In this document: positions 34,074 through 42,918 of the stretch, piece after piece
Numbering within the stretch: position 1 is the first letter of the stretch
How the letters are laid out: every line of letters starts with the position of its first letter
Origin: Nostoc sp. UHCC 0926
Lineage (GTDB): Bacteria > Cyanobacteriota > Cyanobacteriia > Cyanobacteriales > Nostocaceae
NCBI RefSeq assembly: GCF_028623165.1
Contig: NZ_CP117768.1
Span: forward strand, 1,178,001-1,242,000
Direction: 5' to 3'
Length of the DNA stretch: 64,000 nucleotides
Translations under genes and position numbers: made by a program
Notes under the pieces: generated by a model
What the model saw: the letters and a program-made list of their open reading frames with translations, nothing else
What the model was told of the DNA's origin: nothing
Databases searched by the model: none

Positions 34074-35432
34074 TTACTTCGCTAGTTCTGAATCTAATAA
34101 ATGAGTAAATGATTTCATTTGTCGTAAACCTTCCTCACGCCAATTATCATCATTCTCCCCTTCTTCTAAGTTAAATAATTTTTCTCTACACAGAATTTGT
34201 AACAACAGTGGCCAGCAGCAACTTTGTGTCAAAATCCACTCTACATCTTCATCAGTGAAGGCAATGGGCGAACTAGCTATCAATTCTCGCGCTTCTGTTT
34301 CAGTTAATGCTTCCAGATGTGCGGTGTAGCCGAAAATATTGAAAAAGGGTGAACTGTGTCCTGTGTTATGCGCCATGTCAATCGGCGATTCGGGGGTAGC
34401 CAAGACAAATGCTAGATTCCCCCCTGTGTGGTTAGTTGCTAAGGAACGCAAACTTTCCCAAAAGCCATCATCTAATTCTGGACAGCGTTGCAAGCCAACA
34501 CTAATCTCATCCAATAAGATGACTGTGGGAGAATGCAAATTATCGCTGACTACATTCATGAAATGATCTAAATCGCAAGGTGTAGACACTTGCATCTTCA
34601 GTGATTCTAGGATGTACTTTAGCAAACTGGCTCGGTTCTGCATTCGTGCGTCTTGCAAGTCTACGAAAATCCAATGGTAATTTTCTGGATGCGGTAGCCA
34701 GTCAGATTTTTGCTGAGGACGCAGCTTTTCTGCTGGGGTGGTGGTGATATTTTTTAAGTAGTGCAGCAGGGATGTTTTGCCGCTACGCTTTTTCCCGATA
34801 ATGGCGGAGTTTTGCAGGGGATGGCGTTTGAGTAAGTTGAAGAGGCGTTTTAATTCTTTTTCGCGTCCAAAAAAGTAACGCGGTTGGGTGATGGGTGGGC
34901 CAGTGATGAAGGGTGATGCTTCCCCGTTAGTTGGCTGGGTTTTAAGTGAAAGATTTTGAACTTTATTTTCTGATGTTTGGGTTTGTAAAGGTAATTGCAA
35001 TGCTGCTTCAATTTGCTTAAGTTTAGCTTCAATATTTTCTAATTCATCTTCTGCTTGTTTCAACTGATGTTCTAATTGAAACTTATTTGGTGTCCCAGTT
35101 TCAATCAATGAGTCTTGCCTTATTTGGCTAACTTTTTTGTGCAGGATATTCCACGCTTCTTGAAGTTTTTCTTGTTTCTTCTCTAATCTAAATTGTTGCG
35201 GATTTTCTAGTTCTTTGTATGCAATTTCTCGCCAGTCTAGCCCCAATTTCTCGCTAAGTTCTACAAAATTTAGATAGTCAACAGGTTTACCAGTGAGAAA
35301 GTTTTTGACTGTGGAGAGAGAAAATCCTGTATCAGTAGCCAAAGACTGCTGGCTGGGATAGCCGTTACGCCCAAGTGCTGACTTAACTTTTTCAATATAC
35401 TCTGGGGCTACTCGGAGCGATCGCGCCATCAT
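34074..35432 (-). CDS. STAND-type ATPase with N-terminal HTH domain
   Basis: A 452-residue protein. Residues 1-75 form a helix-turn-helix-like domain (PSQQSLATDTGFSLSTVKNF, then LTGKPVDYLNFVELSEKLGL), a type found at the N-terminus of many Nostoc NTPase regulators. A coiled coil spans about 83-145. The ATPase domain has FFGREKELKRL at 187-197, Walker A GKKRSGKTS at 213-221 and Walker B VILLDE at 304-309, followed by helical lid segments; there is no long C-terminal sensor repeat. It probably binds DNA or a partner and responds to ATP. It heads the gene string that includes VapBC and the membrane STAND protein. Confidence 0.8.
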   Translation of the reverse strand: MMARSLRVAPEYIEKVKSALGRNGYPSQQSLATDTGFSLSTVKNFLTGKPVDYLNFVELSEKLGLDWREIAYKELENPQQFRLEKKQEKLQEAWNILHKKVSQIRQDSLIETGTPNKFQLEHQLKQAEDELENIEAKLKQIEAALQLPLQTQTSENKVQNLSLKTQPTNGEASPFITGPPITQPRYFFGREKELKRLFNLLKRHPLQNSAIIGKKRSGKTSLLHYLKNITTTPAEKLRPQQKSDWLPHPENYHWIFVDLQDARMQNRASLLKYILESLKMQVSTPCDLDHFMNVVSDNLHSPTVILLDEISVGLQRCPELDDGFWESLRSLATNHTGGNLAFVLATPESPIDMAHNTGHSSPFFNIFGYTAHLEALTETEARELIASSPIAFTDEDVEWILTQSCCWPLLLQILCREKLFNLEEGENDDNWREEGLRQMKSFTHLLDSELAK

Positions 35433-35647
35433 TCCTCATCGAGAAACTGCTGAGAGTATATCAGATTTGTATACTAGCTAAACAGCTTTGCTATTGCGCG
35501 ATAACCTCTTGCACTCTAGAAATTATAGTCATCCTGAACTTAACCGATAATCAACTAACAACTCGTCTAATCGGTGACGATTTCTCAACTCAGTTCTCAA
35601 CCAGCACCAAGTTGTAATGAGAATATAAAGGATTAAGGGCTTTGAGA

Positions 35648-35884
35648 ATGAAACGAGTACTGGGAGTTTTGCAAATTACCTTATCAGTTTGCGGAGTGAT
35701 GATGTTTGGTACAGTAACTTACGCCGCTATTAATATGGTAAATGGTCAATACCAAGTGGAAATAGCGCTCAATACTAAGGGACTCATTATTAAGTCAGAT
35801 ATTGACAAAAGGCAATGCAAAGCAGTAGAAGATATTGCCCAAAAGCAGGAAAGCACAAATTCCGACCAGAAGACGATTAATTAA
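35648..35884 (+). CDS. Small membrane-anchored hypothetical protein
   Basis: A 78-residue protein with an N-terminal membrane helix or signal anchor (VLGVLQITLSVCGVMMFGTV) and a polar tail ending QKQESTNSDQKTIN. A GGATTAAGGG lies upstream as a weak ribosome binding site. No family was recognised. It lies between the STAND gene start and the second array, in the opposite direction to the STAND block. Confidence 0.5.
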   Translation: MKRVLGVLQITLSVCGVMMFGTVTYAAINMVNGQYQVEIALNTKGLIIKSDIDKRQCKAVEDIAQKQESTNSDQKTIN

Positions 35885-35933
35885 GAGTAAAAATCAGTGA
35901 TGAGTTAGAATCAATAACTTTTAATTTATTGTA

Positions 35934-36229
35934 AACGAGTCTTTGATACTCGCGAACGAGTCTTTGATACTCGCTGACGAGTCTTTGATACTCGCGAACG
36001 AGTCTTTGATACTCGCGAACGAGTCTTTGATACTCGTGGATGAGTCTTTGATACTCGCGAACGAGTCTTTGATACTCGTGGATGAGTCTTTAATACTCGT
36101 GGATGAGTCTTTAATACTCGTAGACGAGTCTTTAATACTCGCTGACGAGTCTTTGATACTCGTTCACGAGTCTTTAATACTCGTGAATGAGTCTTTGATA
36201 CTCGTGGATGAGTCTTTGATACTCGTGGT
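35934..36229. repeat. Tandem array, 21-bp unit, about 14 copies
   Basis: Unit close to GTCTTTGATACTCGCGAACG plus one base, with variants at the CGCGAA positions. ACGAGT and ACTCGT arms make each unit partly self-complementary. It shares its unit sequence and direction with the array at 30377-30786, on the other side of the STAND block. No spacer-repeat structure is present, so it is not a CRISPR array. Confidence 0.92.
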
Positions 36230-36308
36230 TTTTTTATCGAACCGCCAAGGACGCAAAGGACGCGAAGAAGAAGAATAAATATCTCTATAAATGAAGTGAA
36301 GTAAAGCG

Positions 36309-36340
36309 GTGCGTTAGCCTTTGGCGTAACGCACCCTACC
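36309..36340. repeat. Dispersed hairpin repeat, right copy
   Basis: Reverse complement of the repeat at 30306-30337 with one visible difference. A looser relative is at 46681-46710. Confidence 0.75.
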
Positions 36341-36395
36341 AAAACGTTAAAGGAGTGGAAATTAATAAGGAGTTAGGAATCAAATAACTCCTAAC

Positions 36396-36484
36396 TCTTG
36401 TACAGACGCGATTAATTAGCGTCTCTCTTGTACAGACGCGATTAATCGCGTCTCTCTTGTACAAACGCGATTAATCGCGTCTCT
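36396..36484. repeat. Three tandem copies of a 29-base palindromic repeat
   Basis: Each unit contains GTACAGACGCGATTAATCGC or a near variant and ends CGTCTC. The first copy has a small insertion (ATTAATTAGCG) and the third has ACAAACG. It lies right behind the decarboxylase stop codon and can fold into successive hairpins, which may end transcription. The same core forms the palindrome at 942-969. Confidence 0.8.
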
Positions 36485-36489
36485 ACTTT

Positions 36490-38133
36490 TTACACCGCAC
36501 AACTCAACTCGCCAGCTTTTTGACTGAAGCGGTGATTCTCCCGGTAATCCACAGGACAATCTATCACTGCGGGTACATCTTGAGCAAGGGCTTCTTTGAG
36601 GGTGGGAATCAAATCTAAAGCCGATTCAACTCGGTAGCCTTTTAAACCCATGCTTTCGGCGAATTTGACAAAATCAGGATTGCTAAAATGCACAAAAGCT
36701 GAGTTTCCTTTGCCAAATTGATTTTCTTGCTTCCACTCAATTAACCCATAGCCACCATCATTGAAAATTATGGTGACAAAGGGCGTACCGACACGCAAGG
36801 CTGTTTCTAATTCCTGAGAATTCATCATAAAGCCGCCATCGCCTGTTACAGCAACGACTTTGCGCTTAGGATGAACGAGTTTTGCTGCTAAAGCGCCAGG
36901 AATGGCAATACCCATAGCTGCGAAGCCGTTGGAAATTATGCAAGTATTGGGGCTATGGCAATGATAATGACGGGCCATCCACATCTTATGTGCGCCAACA
37001 TCAGAGATGACGATATCATCAGGGCCCATCACTTGCCGTAAGTCATAAATTAACTTTTGCGGCTTAATGGGAAATCCGTCATCATGAGCATACTGTTCGT
37101 AATCAGCCCGAATATCTGACCTTAAGCTGATGGCAAAGGGATCGGGTTTACCTTGTCTGTCTGCTAATTTTAAAATTTCATACAGGGAATCTGAAATATC
37201 TCCCACAACTTCGGCGTTGGGAATATAACTACTATCAATTTCTGCCGAACTTACCCCAATATGCACAATCGGAATTTCACCATTCCGATTCCATTTCTTC
37301 GGGGAAAACTCTATCAAATCATAGCCGATCGCAATTACTAAATCTGTGTTATCAAAGGCACACGTAATAAAATCTCTTTGCTGTAATCCCACTGACCACA
37401 AAGCTAATTGATGTGTATAGGGAATCACGCCTTTACCCATAAAAGTATTGGCAACAGGTATATTCAGCAATGTAGCAAATTGTGTGACTGCATCACTTGC
37501 ATGAGCGCGAATTGCTCCATTTCCTACTAAGATTAATGGGTTAACTGCTTGGCAAATTGCGGCTGCTGCTGCCCGAATGCTAGCAAAAGATGCATAGCTT
37601 TTTTCACTATTATCCTTACGCAAAGGGTTGCCTTCGACGGGCATGGCAGCAATATTTTCGGGCAAATCGATGTGAACTGCACCAGGTTTTTCAGATTGCG
37701 ATCGCTTAAATGCTTTCCGCACTACTTCTGGTGTAATACTTGGTCGCACAATCTGCTTATTCCACTTGGTAACAGGTGCAAACATTGCCACCAAATCTAA
37801 ATATTGATGGGATTCAATGTGCATTCTATCTGTTCCCACTTGACCAGTAATCGCCACTAAGGGCGCACCATCGAGGTTAGCATCTGCTACCCCGGTCATC
37901 AAGTTGGTTGCCCCAGGGCCAAGAGTAGAAAGACACACTCCGGCTTTTCCTGTTAAGCGTCCATAGACATCGGCCATGAATGCTGCACCCTGTTCATGAC
38001 GAGTCGTAATAAATTTAATCGAAGAATGTTTTAGCGCTTCCAAAACGTGCAGGTTTTCTTCGCCAGGGAGTCCAAAAATATATTGCACTCCTTCATTTTC
38101 TAGGCACTGCACCAATAATTCTGCTGTATTCAT
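36490..38133 (-). CDS. TPP enzyme, probable 2-oxoglutarate decarboxylase
   Basis: A 547-residue thiamine diphosphate enzyme of the acetolactate synthase family. The catalytic Glu47 is in RHEQGAAFMADVYGR, and the TPP/Mg motif is GDGGFMMNSQELETALRVGT with its following FND. By similarity alone it would be named acetolactate synthase. However, it lies next to a succinic semialdehyde dehydrogenase gene, exactly as in Synechococcus sp. PCC 7002, where such a gene encodes 2-oxoglutarate decarboxylase in the TCA bypass. I therefore infer that it converts 2-oxoglutarate to succinic semialdehyde and CO2. No small regulatory subunit is nearby, which also argues against a biosynthetic synthase. Confidence 0.82.
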   Translation of the reverse strand: MNTAELLVQCLENEGVQYIFGLPGEENLHVLEALKHSSIKFITTRHEQGAAFMADVYGRLTGKAGVCLSTLGPGATNLMTGVADANLDGAPLVAITGQVGTDRMHIESHQYLDLVAMFAPVTKWNKQIVRPSITPEVVRKAFKRSQSEKPGAVHIDLPENIAAMPVEGNPLRKDNSEKSYASFASIRAAAAAICQAVNPLILVGNGAIRAHASDAVTQFATLLNIPVANTFMGKGVIPYTHQLALWSVGLQQRDFITCAFDNTDLVIAIGYDLIEFSPKKWNRNGEIPIVHIGVSSAEIDSSYIPNAEVVGDISDSLYEILKLADRQGKPDPFAISLRSDIRADYEQYAHDDGFPIKPQKLIYDLRQVMGPDDIVISDVGAHKMWMARHYHCHSPNTCIISNGFAAMGIAIPGALAAKLVHPKRKVVAVTGDGGFMMNSQELETALRVGTPFVTIIFNDGGYGLIEWKQENQFGKGNSAFVHFSNPDFVKFAESMGLKGYRVESALDLIPTLKEALAQDVPAVIDCPVDYRENHRFSQKAGELSCAV

Positions 38134-38144
38134 TTTATTTCCTA

Positions 38145-38221
38145 ACTAGCAACGAATAAGACTTTAGTCATTTGTCCTTTGTCATTTGTTCTTTGACTAA
38201 TGACAAATGACTAATGACTAA
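38145..38221. repeat. Imperfect inverted repeat between bypass genes
   Basis: TAGTCATTTGTC and its complement GACAAATGACTA recur several times in this short gap, so a hairpin can form between the dehydrogenase and decarboxylase genes. It could tune downstream expression but is a common Nostoc repeat. Confidence 0.5.
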
Positions 38222-39589
38222 TCACTTCACCCACACAGTTTTAACATTGACAAACTCATGTATCCCTTGGATACTCAATTCTCTGCCATATCCAGAACGC
38301 TTAATGCCGCCAAAGGGCAATCGGGGATCAGATTTGACCATACCGTTGATAAACACGGCACCTGCTTCGATTTCCTCAACTAAGCGATCGCATTCTTGGT
38401 TATTGGTTGTCCAAGCACTTGCACCTAAGCCAAAGGGGCTGTCATTAGCGAGTTTAATGGCAGCATCGATATCCGAAACCCGGAATAACAAGGCTACCGG
38501 GCCAAAAAATTCTTCTTTTGCAATTGCTGCCTCAGGCGGGATATCTATGATAATCGTTGGCGGATAAAAGTTCCCTGGACGATCTGATAAAGGATGTCCA
38601 CCGGTGAGGACTTTACCACCGCTGCTAATAGCATCTTGCACTTGTTGATCTAAATCCTGGAGAATACCAGGTGTTGCCAGTGGGCCTAAATCGGTATCTG
38701 GTTGCATGGGATCGCCTACTTTCAGCGCCTCAAATTTTTCTAAAAGCAATTTTTCAAATTTGTCTGCGATCGCTTCTGCGACAATAAAACGTTTTGCTGC
38801 AATACATGATTGCCCGTTATTTAACATCCGTGCTGTAGTTGCTGTGACAACTGCTGTCTCTAAGTCAGCACTTTCTAACACAATAAATGGGTCACTTCCT
38901 CCCAATTCCAAAACTGTTTTCTTAATTTGTTTGCCGGCGGCGACGGCGAGGGATATACCTGCTGGTTCGCTTCCTGTCAAGGTGGCAGCTTTTACGCGCT
39001 CATCAGCCATTAAATCAGCAACTTTAGCAGCGCCGATTAATAGAGTTTGAAAAGCACCTTCAGGAAAACCTGCCCGTCGGATAATATCTTCAATTGCCAA
39101 GGCGCACTGCGGCACATTGGAAGCATGTTTGAGTAAGCCGACATTACCCGCCATTAGCGCTGGTGCAGCAAAGCGGAATACTTGCCAAAAGGGAAAATTC
39201 CACGGCATCACCGCGAGAATTGCACCCATTGGTTGATAGCGAACAAAACTCTGGCTGGCATCAGTTTTTATACTGACATCAGCCAAAAAACTAGGGGCGT
39301 GTTCGGCATAGTAGCGACAGACAACGGCGCATTTTTCAACTTCCGCGATCGCAGCTTTAAATGGCTTACCCATTTCCAGAGTCATCAACTTCGCAAATTC
39401 TGCTTTGTCTTGCTCTAAAATATCAGCAGCCTTTTGCAGCCAGTGCGATCGCGTCAAAAAACTAGTCTGACGATACTTTTCAAAAGACTGATTAGCCAAA
39501 TCGAGTTTAGCAGCAATCTCTGCATCGTTGAGCGCTTCAAAGGTTTTAAGCGTCTCCCCAGTGGCGGGATTAATGGTGACGATAGCCAT
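38222..39589 (-). CDS. NAD(P)-dependent succinic semialdehyde dehydrogenase
   Basis: A 455-residue aldehyde dehydrogenase. Landmarks are MPWNFPFWQVFRFAAPALMA, the catalytic Glu in VLELGGSDPFIVL, and the catalytic Cys in NNGQSCIAAKRFIV. Length and motif spacing fit the SSADH branch. It oxidises succinic semialdehyde to succinate; together with the decarboxylase downstream it would close the TCA cycle around the missing 2-oxoglutarate dehydrogenase. It is upstream in the transcript and separated from the decarboxylase gene by 88 bases. Confidence 0.9.
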   Translation of the reverse strand: MAIVTINPATGETLKTFEALNDAEIAAKLDLANQSFEKYRQTSFLTRSHWLQKAADILEQDKAEFAKLMTLEMGKPFKAAIAEVEKCAVVCRYYAEHAPSFLADVSIKTDASQSFVRYQPMGAILAVMPWNFPFWQVFRFAAPALMAGNVGLLKHASNVPQCALAIEDIIRRAGFPEGAFQTLLIGAAKVADLMADERVKAATLTGSEPAGISLAVAAGKQIKKTVLELGGSDPFIVLESADLETAVVTATTARMLNNGQSCIAAKRFIVAEAIADKFEKLLLEKFEALKVGDPMQPDTDLGPLATPGILQDLDQQVQDAISSGGKVLTGGHPLSDRPGNFYPPTIIIDIPPEAAIAKEEFFGPVALLFRVSDIDAAIKLANDSPFGLGASAWTTNNQECDRLVEEIEAGAVFINGMVKSDPRLPFGGIKRSGYGRELSIQGIHEFVNVKTVWVK

Positions 39590-39816
39590 TACCTGATCTC
39601 CCGTTAAAAACAGCTTGAGGTAGGCTTCTTAGTGTTACACATATTAATGTTGGAAGCTACCACCCAAATTTTAGTCTTTAAGCCCAGAATTAGTTGCTTA
39701 ATATTACAATTTTGCCATTATTTTTGAAATAAAATATACAATTTCACTATGTATTTATATTGATAAATTGACAACTTTCATTAGTCATTAGTTAGTTGTT
39801 TTTCAATGCACCATCA

Positions 39817-41469
39817 CTAAAAATTAATGATTGGACTAATAATTGTTGGCATTTGCTGCAAATTTGTCTGATAAATCTTCACTAATCGCTCAATACCTTT
39901 GAAACGATAATCTCCCATTTCTTGAAAATCAAAGGGTTCTGAAAGCATTTTATAGGTGACTTCACTAATCACGCACTCACTAGGAGGACAAACTGCTTCC
40001 ATGCGAGCGGCAAGATTAATTGTCGCGCCTAATGCCGTATAATCTACCCTTTGAGAGCTACCAACATCTCCCACGACAGCCTTACCGCTGTTAATAGCAA
40101 TACGTAATTGTAGGGGTTCCTGCCAAAATCCATTGGCATTGAGATGTTCGAGACGAGTGAGCATTCCCTTAGCAGCTGCGGTTGCGCGATCGGCGTGATC
40201 TGGTTGCGGTTCTGGAGCGCCAAAAAATGCCATAATACAATCGCCAATATACTTATCTAAAGTGCCGCCGTAAGTAAACACTTCTTTTAGCATCTCTTCA
40301 AATAAATTATTTAATAGTTGAGCGATCGCAGTTGGTGTTAACCTTTCAGAAATTGCCGTAAAGCCAACCAAATCTGCAAACACAATACTAATCTCGCTCT
40401 CGGCGGGAGCTAAACGACCGCCCGGTAATCCGCCTACAGATATCAACTGCTGTACGACTGCTGGAGAATGATAGCGTTCTAGTCGGTGACGAATCATCTC
40501 TTCAGTTTTGAGTTTCTCTACCAATAGCCAACGCTGCACGCTAGAAGCCACAAGGTTTGCTAGAGCCGAAAAAAAGCTGAGTTCTTCCTCGCCTTCATTT
40601 GCCCAATGGTAAGAAGAAAGATTGGCATCGGCGTACAATACGCCCACAACTTTATTTTCATCCCATAAAGGCACCGCCATCGCGCTACGAATGCCTTTGA
40701 CCAAAATACTCTGTTCACTAGCAAACCGTTCATCCTCATGGGTATCGGCAGTTTGAATCACAACTTTTTCGTCAAATACCTTTTGACAGATACTCCGACT
40801 AATCCAACTTCCATCTGAGGGGAGATGCTTTTGTTGGGAAATATTTCTAGTGGCAGCATTCACTAACTCTAATTGACCGCAACCATTAACATCAATTAAT
40901 AATGCCAAGCGCTCGATACTATCAAGGTAACGAAAAACCACTTGCTGCACCTGGGAAAAAATCTCTTCTATAGACGCCGCCGCTGAGAGATTTTTAGCTA
41001 TATCCACTAAGTCTTTGAGACGGGCAATGGTTTTGTCCTTATTATTGATGTTGCCATCTTTACTATCAGCTGCAATCCATTGCTGTTGTAATTGTTCGAC
41101 ATTGTGAAGGATTGTTCTTTGCTCATTAACGTCCGAAGTTCCGGGATACTCAGGTGTCGATTGTGAAGCAGGGCTTGTGAGCAGTACTACCAGGCTAACA
41201 TTGCCTAGCCAAACGACATCGCCGTGATGTAACTCTTGGGGATAGCTAATAATATATTTATTGACTTGCGTCCCGTTTTTACTACCCAGATCCTCAATAG
41301 TCCACACACCGTCAGCCGTTTTCACAAGGCGAGCATGGTTGCGGGATACTCCAGCAAAAGGTAAGTATAAGTTACATTCCGGCAAACGACCAATTGTGAA
41401 TACATCTTGATCAACTGCGATCGTTGTCTCGGTATCTTCCTCTTGTAGGCGTAGCGTGAGTTCAGTCAT
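39817..41469 (-). CDS. Adenylate/guanylate cyclase with FHA and GAF domains
   Basis: A 550-residue signalling protein. The FHA domain (about 25-95) shows TIGRLPECNLYLPFAGVSRN and HARL, which bind phosphothreonine peptides. A GAF domain (about 165-325) with VFRYLDSIERLALLIDVNG and a nearby VVGVLYADANL may sense a small ligand. The class III cyclase domain (about 350-540) has FADLVGFTAISERL with a metal Asp, the second metal motif LDKYIGDCIMAFFGAP, and the transition-state region DYTALGATINLAARME. It probably makes cAMP; a lysine at the usual adenine-specific position and local context should be checked. It stands alone. Confidence 0.93.
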   Translation of the reverse strand: MTELTLRLQEEDTETTIAVDQDVFTIGRLPECNLYLPFAGVSRNHARLVKTADGVWTIEDLGSKNGTQVNKYIISYPQELHHGDVVWLGNVSLVVLLTSPASQSTPEYPGTSDVNEQRTILHNVEQLQQQWIAADSKDGNINNKDKTIARLKDLVDIAKNLSAAASIEEIFSQVQQVVFRYLDSIERLALLIDVNGCGQLELVNAATRNISQQKHLPSDGSWISRSICQKVFDEKVVIQTADTHEDERFASEQSILVKGIRSAMAVPLWDENKVVGVLYADANLSSYHWANEGEEELSFFSALANLVASSVQRWLLVEKLKTEEMIRHRLERYHSPAVVQQLISVGGLPGGRLAPAESEISIVFADLVGFTAISERLTPTAIAQLLNNLFEEMLKEVFTYGGTLDKYIGDCIMAFFGAPEPQPDHADRATAAAKGMLTRLEHLNANGFWQEPLQLRIAINSGKAVVGDVGSSQRVDYTALGATINLAARMEAVCPPSECVISEVTYKMLSEPFDFQEMGDYRFKGIERLVKIYQTNLQQMPTIISPIINF

Positions 41470-41826
41470 GAGTGTGATCCATCGAAGCTAGAAGGTGCAA
41501 GCAACTCTAAGGTAAGTTATACCCTACAGGTTAACCTTCACCTTTTCTTTATGACACTGTTAACTCCATTCCGACAAGTGTATGTGAGAGATATTACATT
41601 GAAGGAGGTTATTTTGCTAAAGGTTTAGGTTTAGTTCAATACACAAACTCTCTGATATCAATACCAGTACTCCCACTTGATACTACAGCATAATATGCAC
41701 CTATATATAAAGGCGATGGTGACTCATAATAATACTAAGTTGTGATACTGAGATTCGAAAGCGCCCCTCAAACCCAAAACTTTGGGGGTTAAGCGCCCGA
41801 ACATTAACCCGAACTGACGTTAAATT
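41470..41826. other. Intergenic region, no gene seen
   Basis: The 357 bases between the cyclase start and the LysR stop have no open frame of note on either strand. The first part must carry the cyclase promoter. Near 41760-41790 there is a CAAACCC and GGGGTT pair that could form a weak hairpin behind the LysR gene. Confidence 0.5.
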
Positions 41827-42711
41827 TTAGCGCATCTTTTGCTCAAGGAACTCTAGAAAGACTTTGACTTTCATTGGGACATATTTTCGACTGGGGTAAA
41901 GTGCGTTAATCGGGACCGGAGCTGATGACCACTGGGGTAAGACGTTTACTATATCCCCACCCTGTAACTCCTGCTGAAACAGAAATTCCGGTAGCAGCCC
42001 AATCCCTACTCCAGCAACGATTGCTTGATAAATGGGGGTAACGTCATTGCTGAGTAGTCGTGGATGAAAGCAGAGCGTTACTGTTTCCTGCTGTTGATTA
42101 TGCAATGTCCAGGTCACTTCGTTCTGATGATGAGCCATACAAAGCAGCGTATGACTGGTCAAATCAGCAATTGCTCTTGGTTGGCCAGCGGTTTTAAGAT
42201 AGGTTGCGCTGGCAAAGAGTTTCTGACGATCTGTGCTAATCCGTCGCATGATCAGGGTTGAATCGTCCAATTCCCCAATCCGAATCGCTAGATCATACCC
42301 TTCCTTCACAATATCCTTGTATTCAGTCGTCGCATTGAGAATCACTCGAATATCAGGGTAGGTCAGCAGAAATTCCGGCAAATTGGGTGCGAGAACAGAC
42401 CGTACAAACAACGGGGTAGCTGTCACTCGTACGACGCCTTGCTGATGTCCTTGCAGGCTGGCGATCGCATCATCACCATCATGTAACGCATCGAGAATAG
42501 GTAAACAGTTTTTGTAATACAATCGTCCTTCTTCAGTAAGAGAAACCCGCCGCGTCGTGCGATGAAATAATCGGACTCCTAGCCGTTGCTCTAGCTTATT
42601 GACCTTCAGACTGACGGTAGATTTAGGCAAGTCTAGCGATCGCGCTGCTGCGACAAATCCTCCCAGTTCCGCGACTTTGAGAAATACTAAAACAGCATTC
42701 AAATCGTCCAT
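41827..42711 (-). CDS. LysR family transcriptional regulator
   Basis: About 294 residues from MDDLNAVLVFLKVAELGGFV. The N-terminal winged HTH is clear (AARSLDLPKSTVSLKVNKLE, then QRLGVRLFHRTTRRVSLTEE), followed by the substrate-binding domain. The gene diverges from the NmrA-like oxidoreductase gene, the normal geometry for a LysR protein controlling its neighbour. Two palindromes lie in the shared gap at 42732-42747 and 42751-42772. The effector is unknown. Confidence 0.93.
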   Translation of the reverse strand: MDDLNAVLVFLKVAELGGFVAAARSLDLPKSTVSLKVNKLEQRLGVRLFHRTTRRVSLTEEGRLYYKNCLPILDALHDGDDAIASLQGHQQGVVRVTATPLFVRSVLAPNLPEFLLTYPDIRVILNATTEYKDIVKEGYDLAIRIGELDDSTLIMRRISTDRQKLFASATYLKTAGQPRAIADLTSHTLLCMAHHQNEVTWTLHNQQQETVTLCFHPRLLSNDVTPIYQAIVAGVGIGLLPEFLFQQELQGGDIVNVLPQWSSAPVPINALYPSRKYVPMKVKVFLEFLEQKMR

Positions 42712-42731
42712 AACCTGCACTAACTGCGATC

Positions 42732-42747
42732 AGAGTATCTGTACTCT
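42732..42747. promoter_or_regulatory. Palindrome in the LysR intergenic region
   Basis: AGAGTA and TACTCT pair perfectly around a TCTG spacer. It is 21 bases upstream of the LysR start codon, so it may be an autoregulatory operator. Confidence 0.45.
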
Positions 42748-42750
42748 ACT

Positions 42751-42772
42751 ATTGTTCAATATTACAAACAAT
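42751..42772. promoter_or_regulatory. Candidate LysR operator (T-N11-A)
   Basis: ATTGTT and AACAAT are perfect inverted arms around ten A+T-rich bases. The site fits the loose T-N11-A consensus of LysR operators and lies between the divergent LysR and NmrA-like genes. Confidence 0.5.
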
Positions 42773-42918
42773 CAATTCGTAAAAACTACCTTTATCTGTA
42801 TAAGTTGATTAATCATACTAGAGATGTCAAACATAGGGAGACTTGGAAGTCGAACCAGCAACGCATTATGAAATCAAGTCTTGAACGAAAAATACGGAAG
42901 CTATCAGGAAGGTGATAA

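Noticed and set aside
35934-36229. Possible CRISPR array
   Set aside because: Units are contiguous and 21 bp with no spacers, and no cas gene is present.
35926-36342. Repeat-peptide frames on both strands over the second array
   Set aside because: Same cause as above; the frames run into intergenic repeats and hairpins.
36490-38133. Biosynthetic acetolactate synthase (IlvB)
   Set aside because: Neighbouring SSADH and the absence of a small subunit favour 2-oxoglutarate decarboxylase; not fully excluded.
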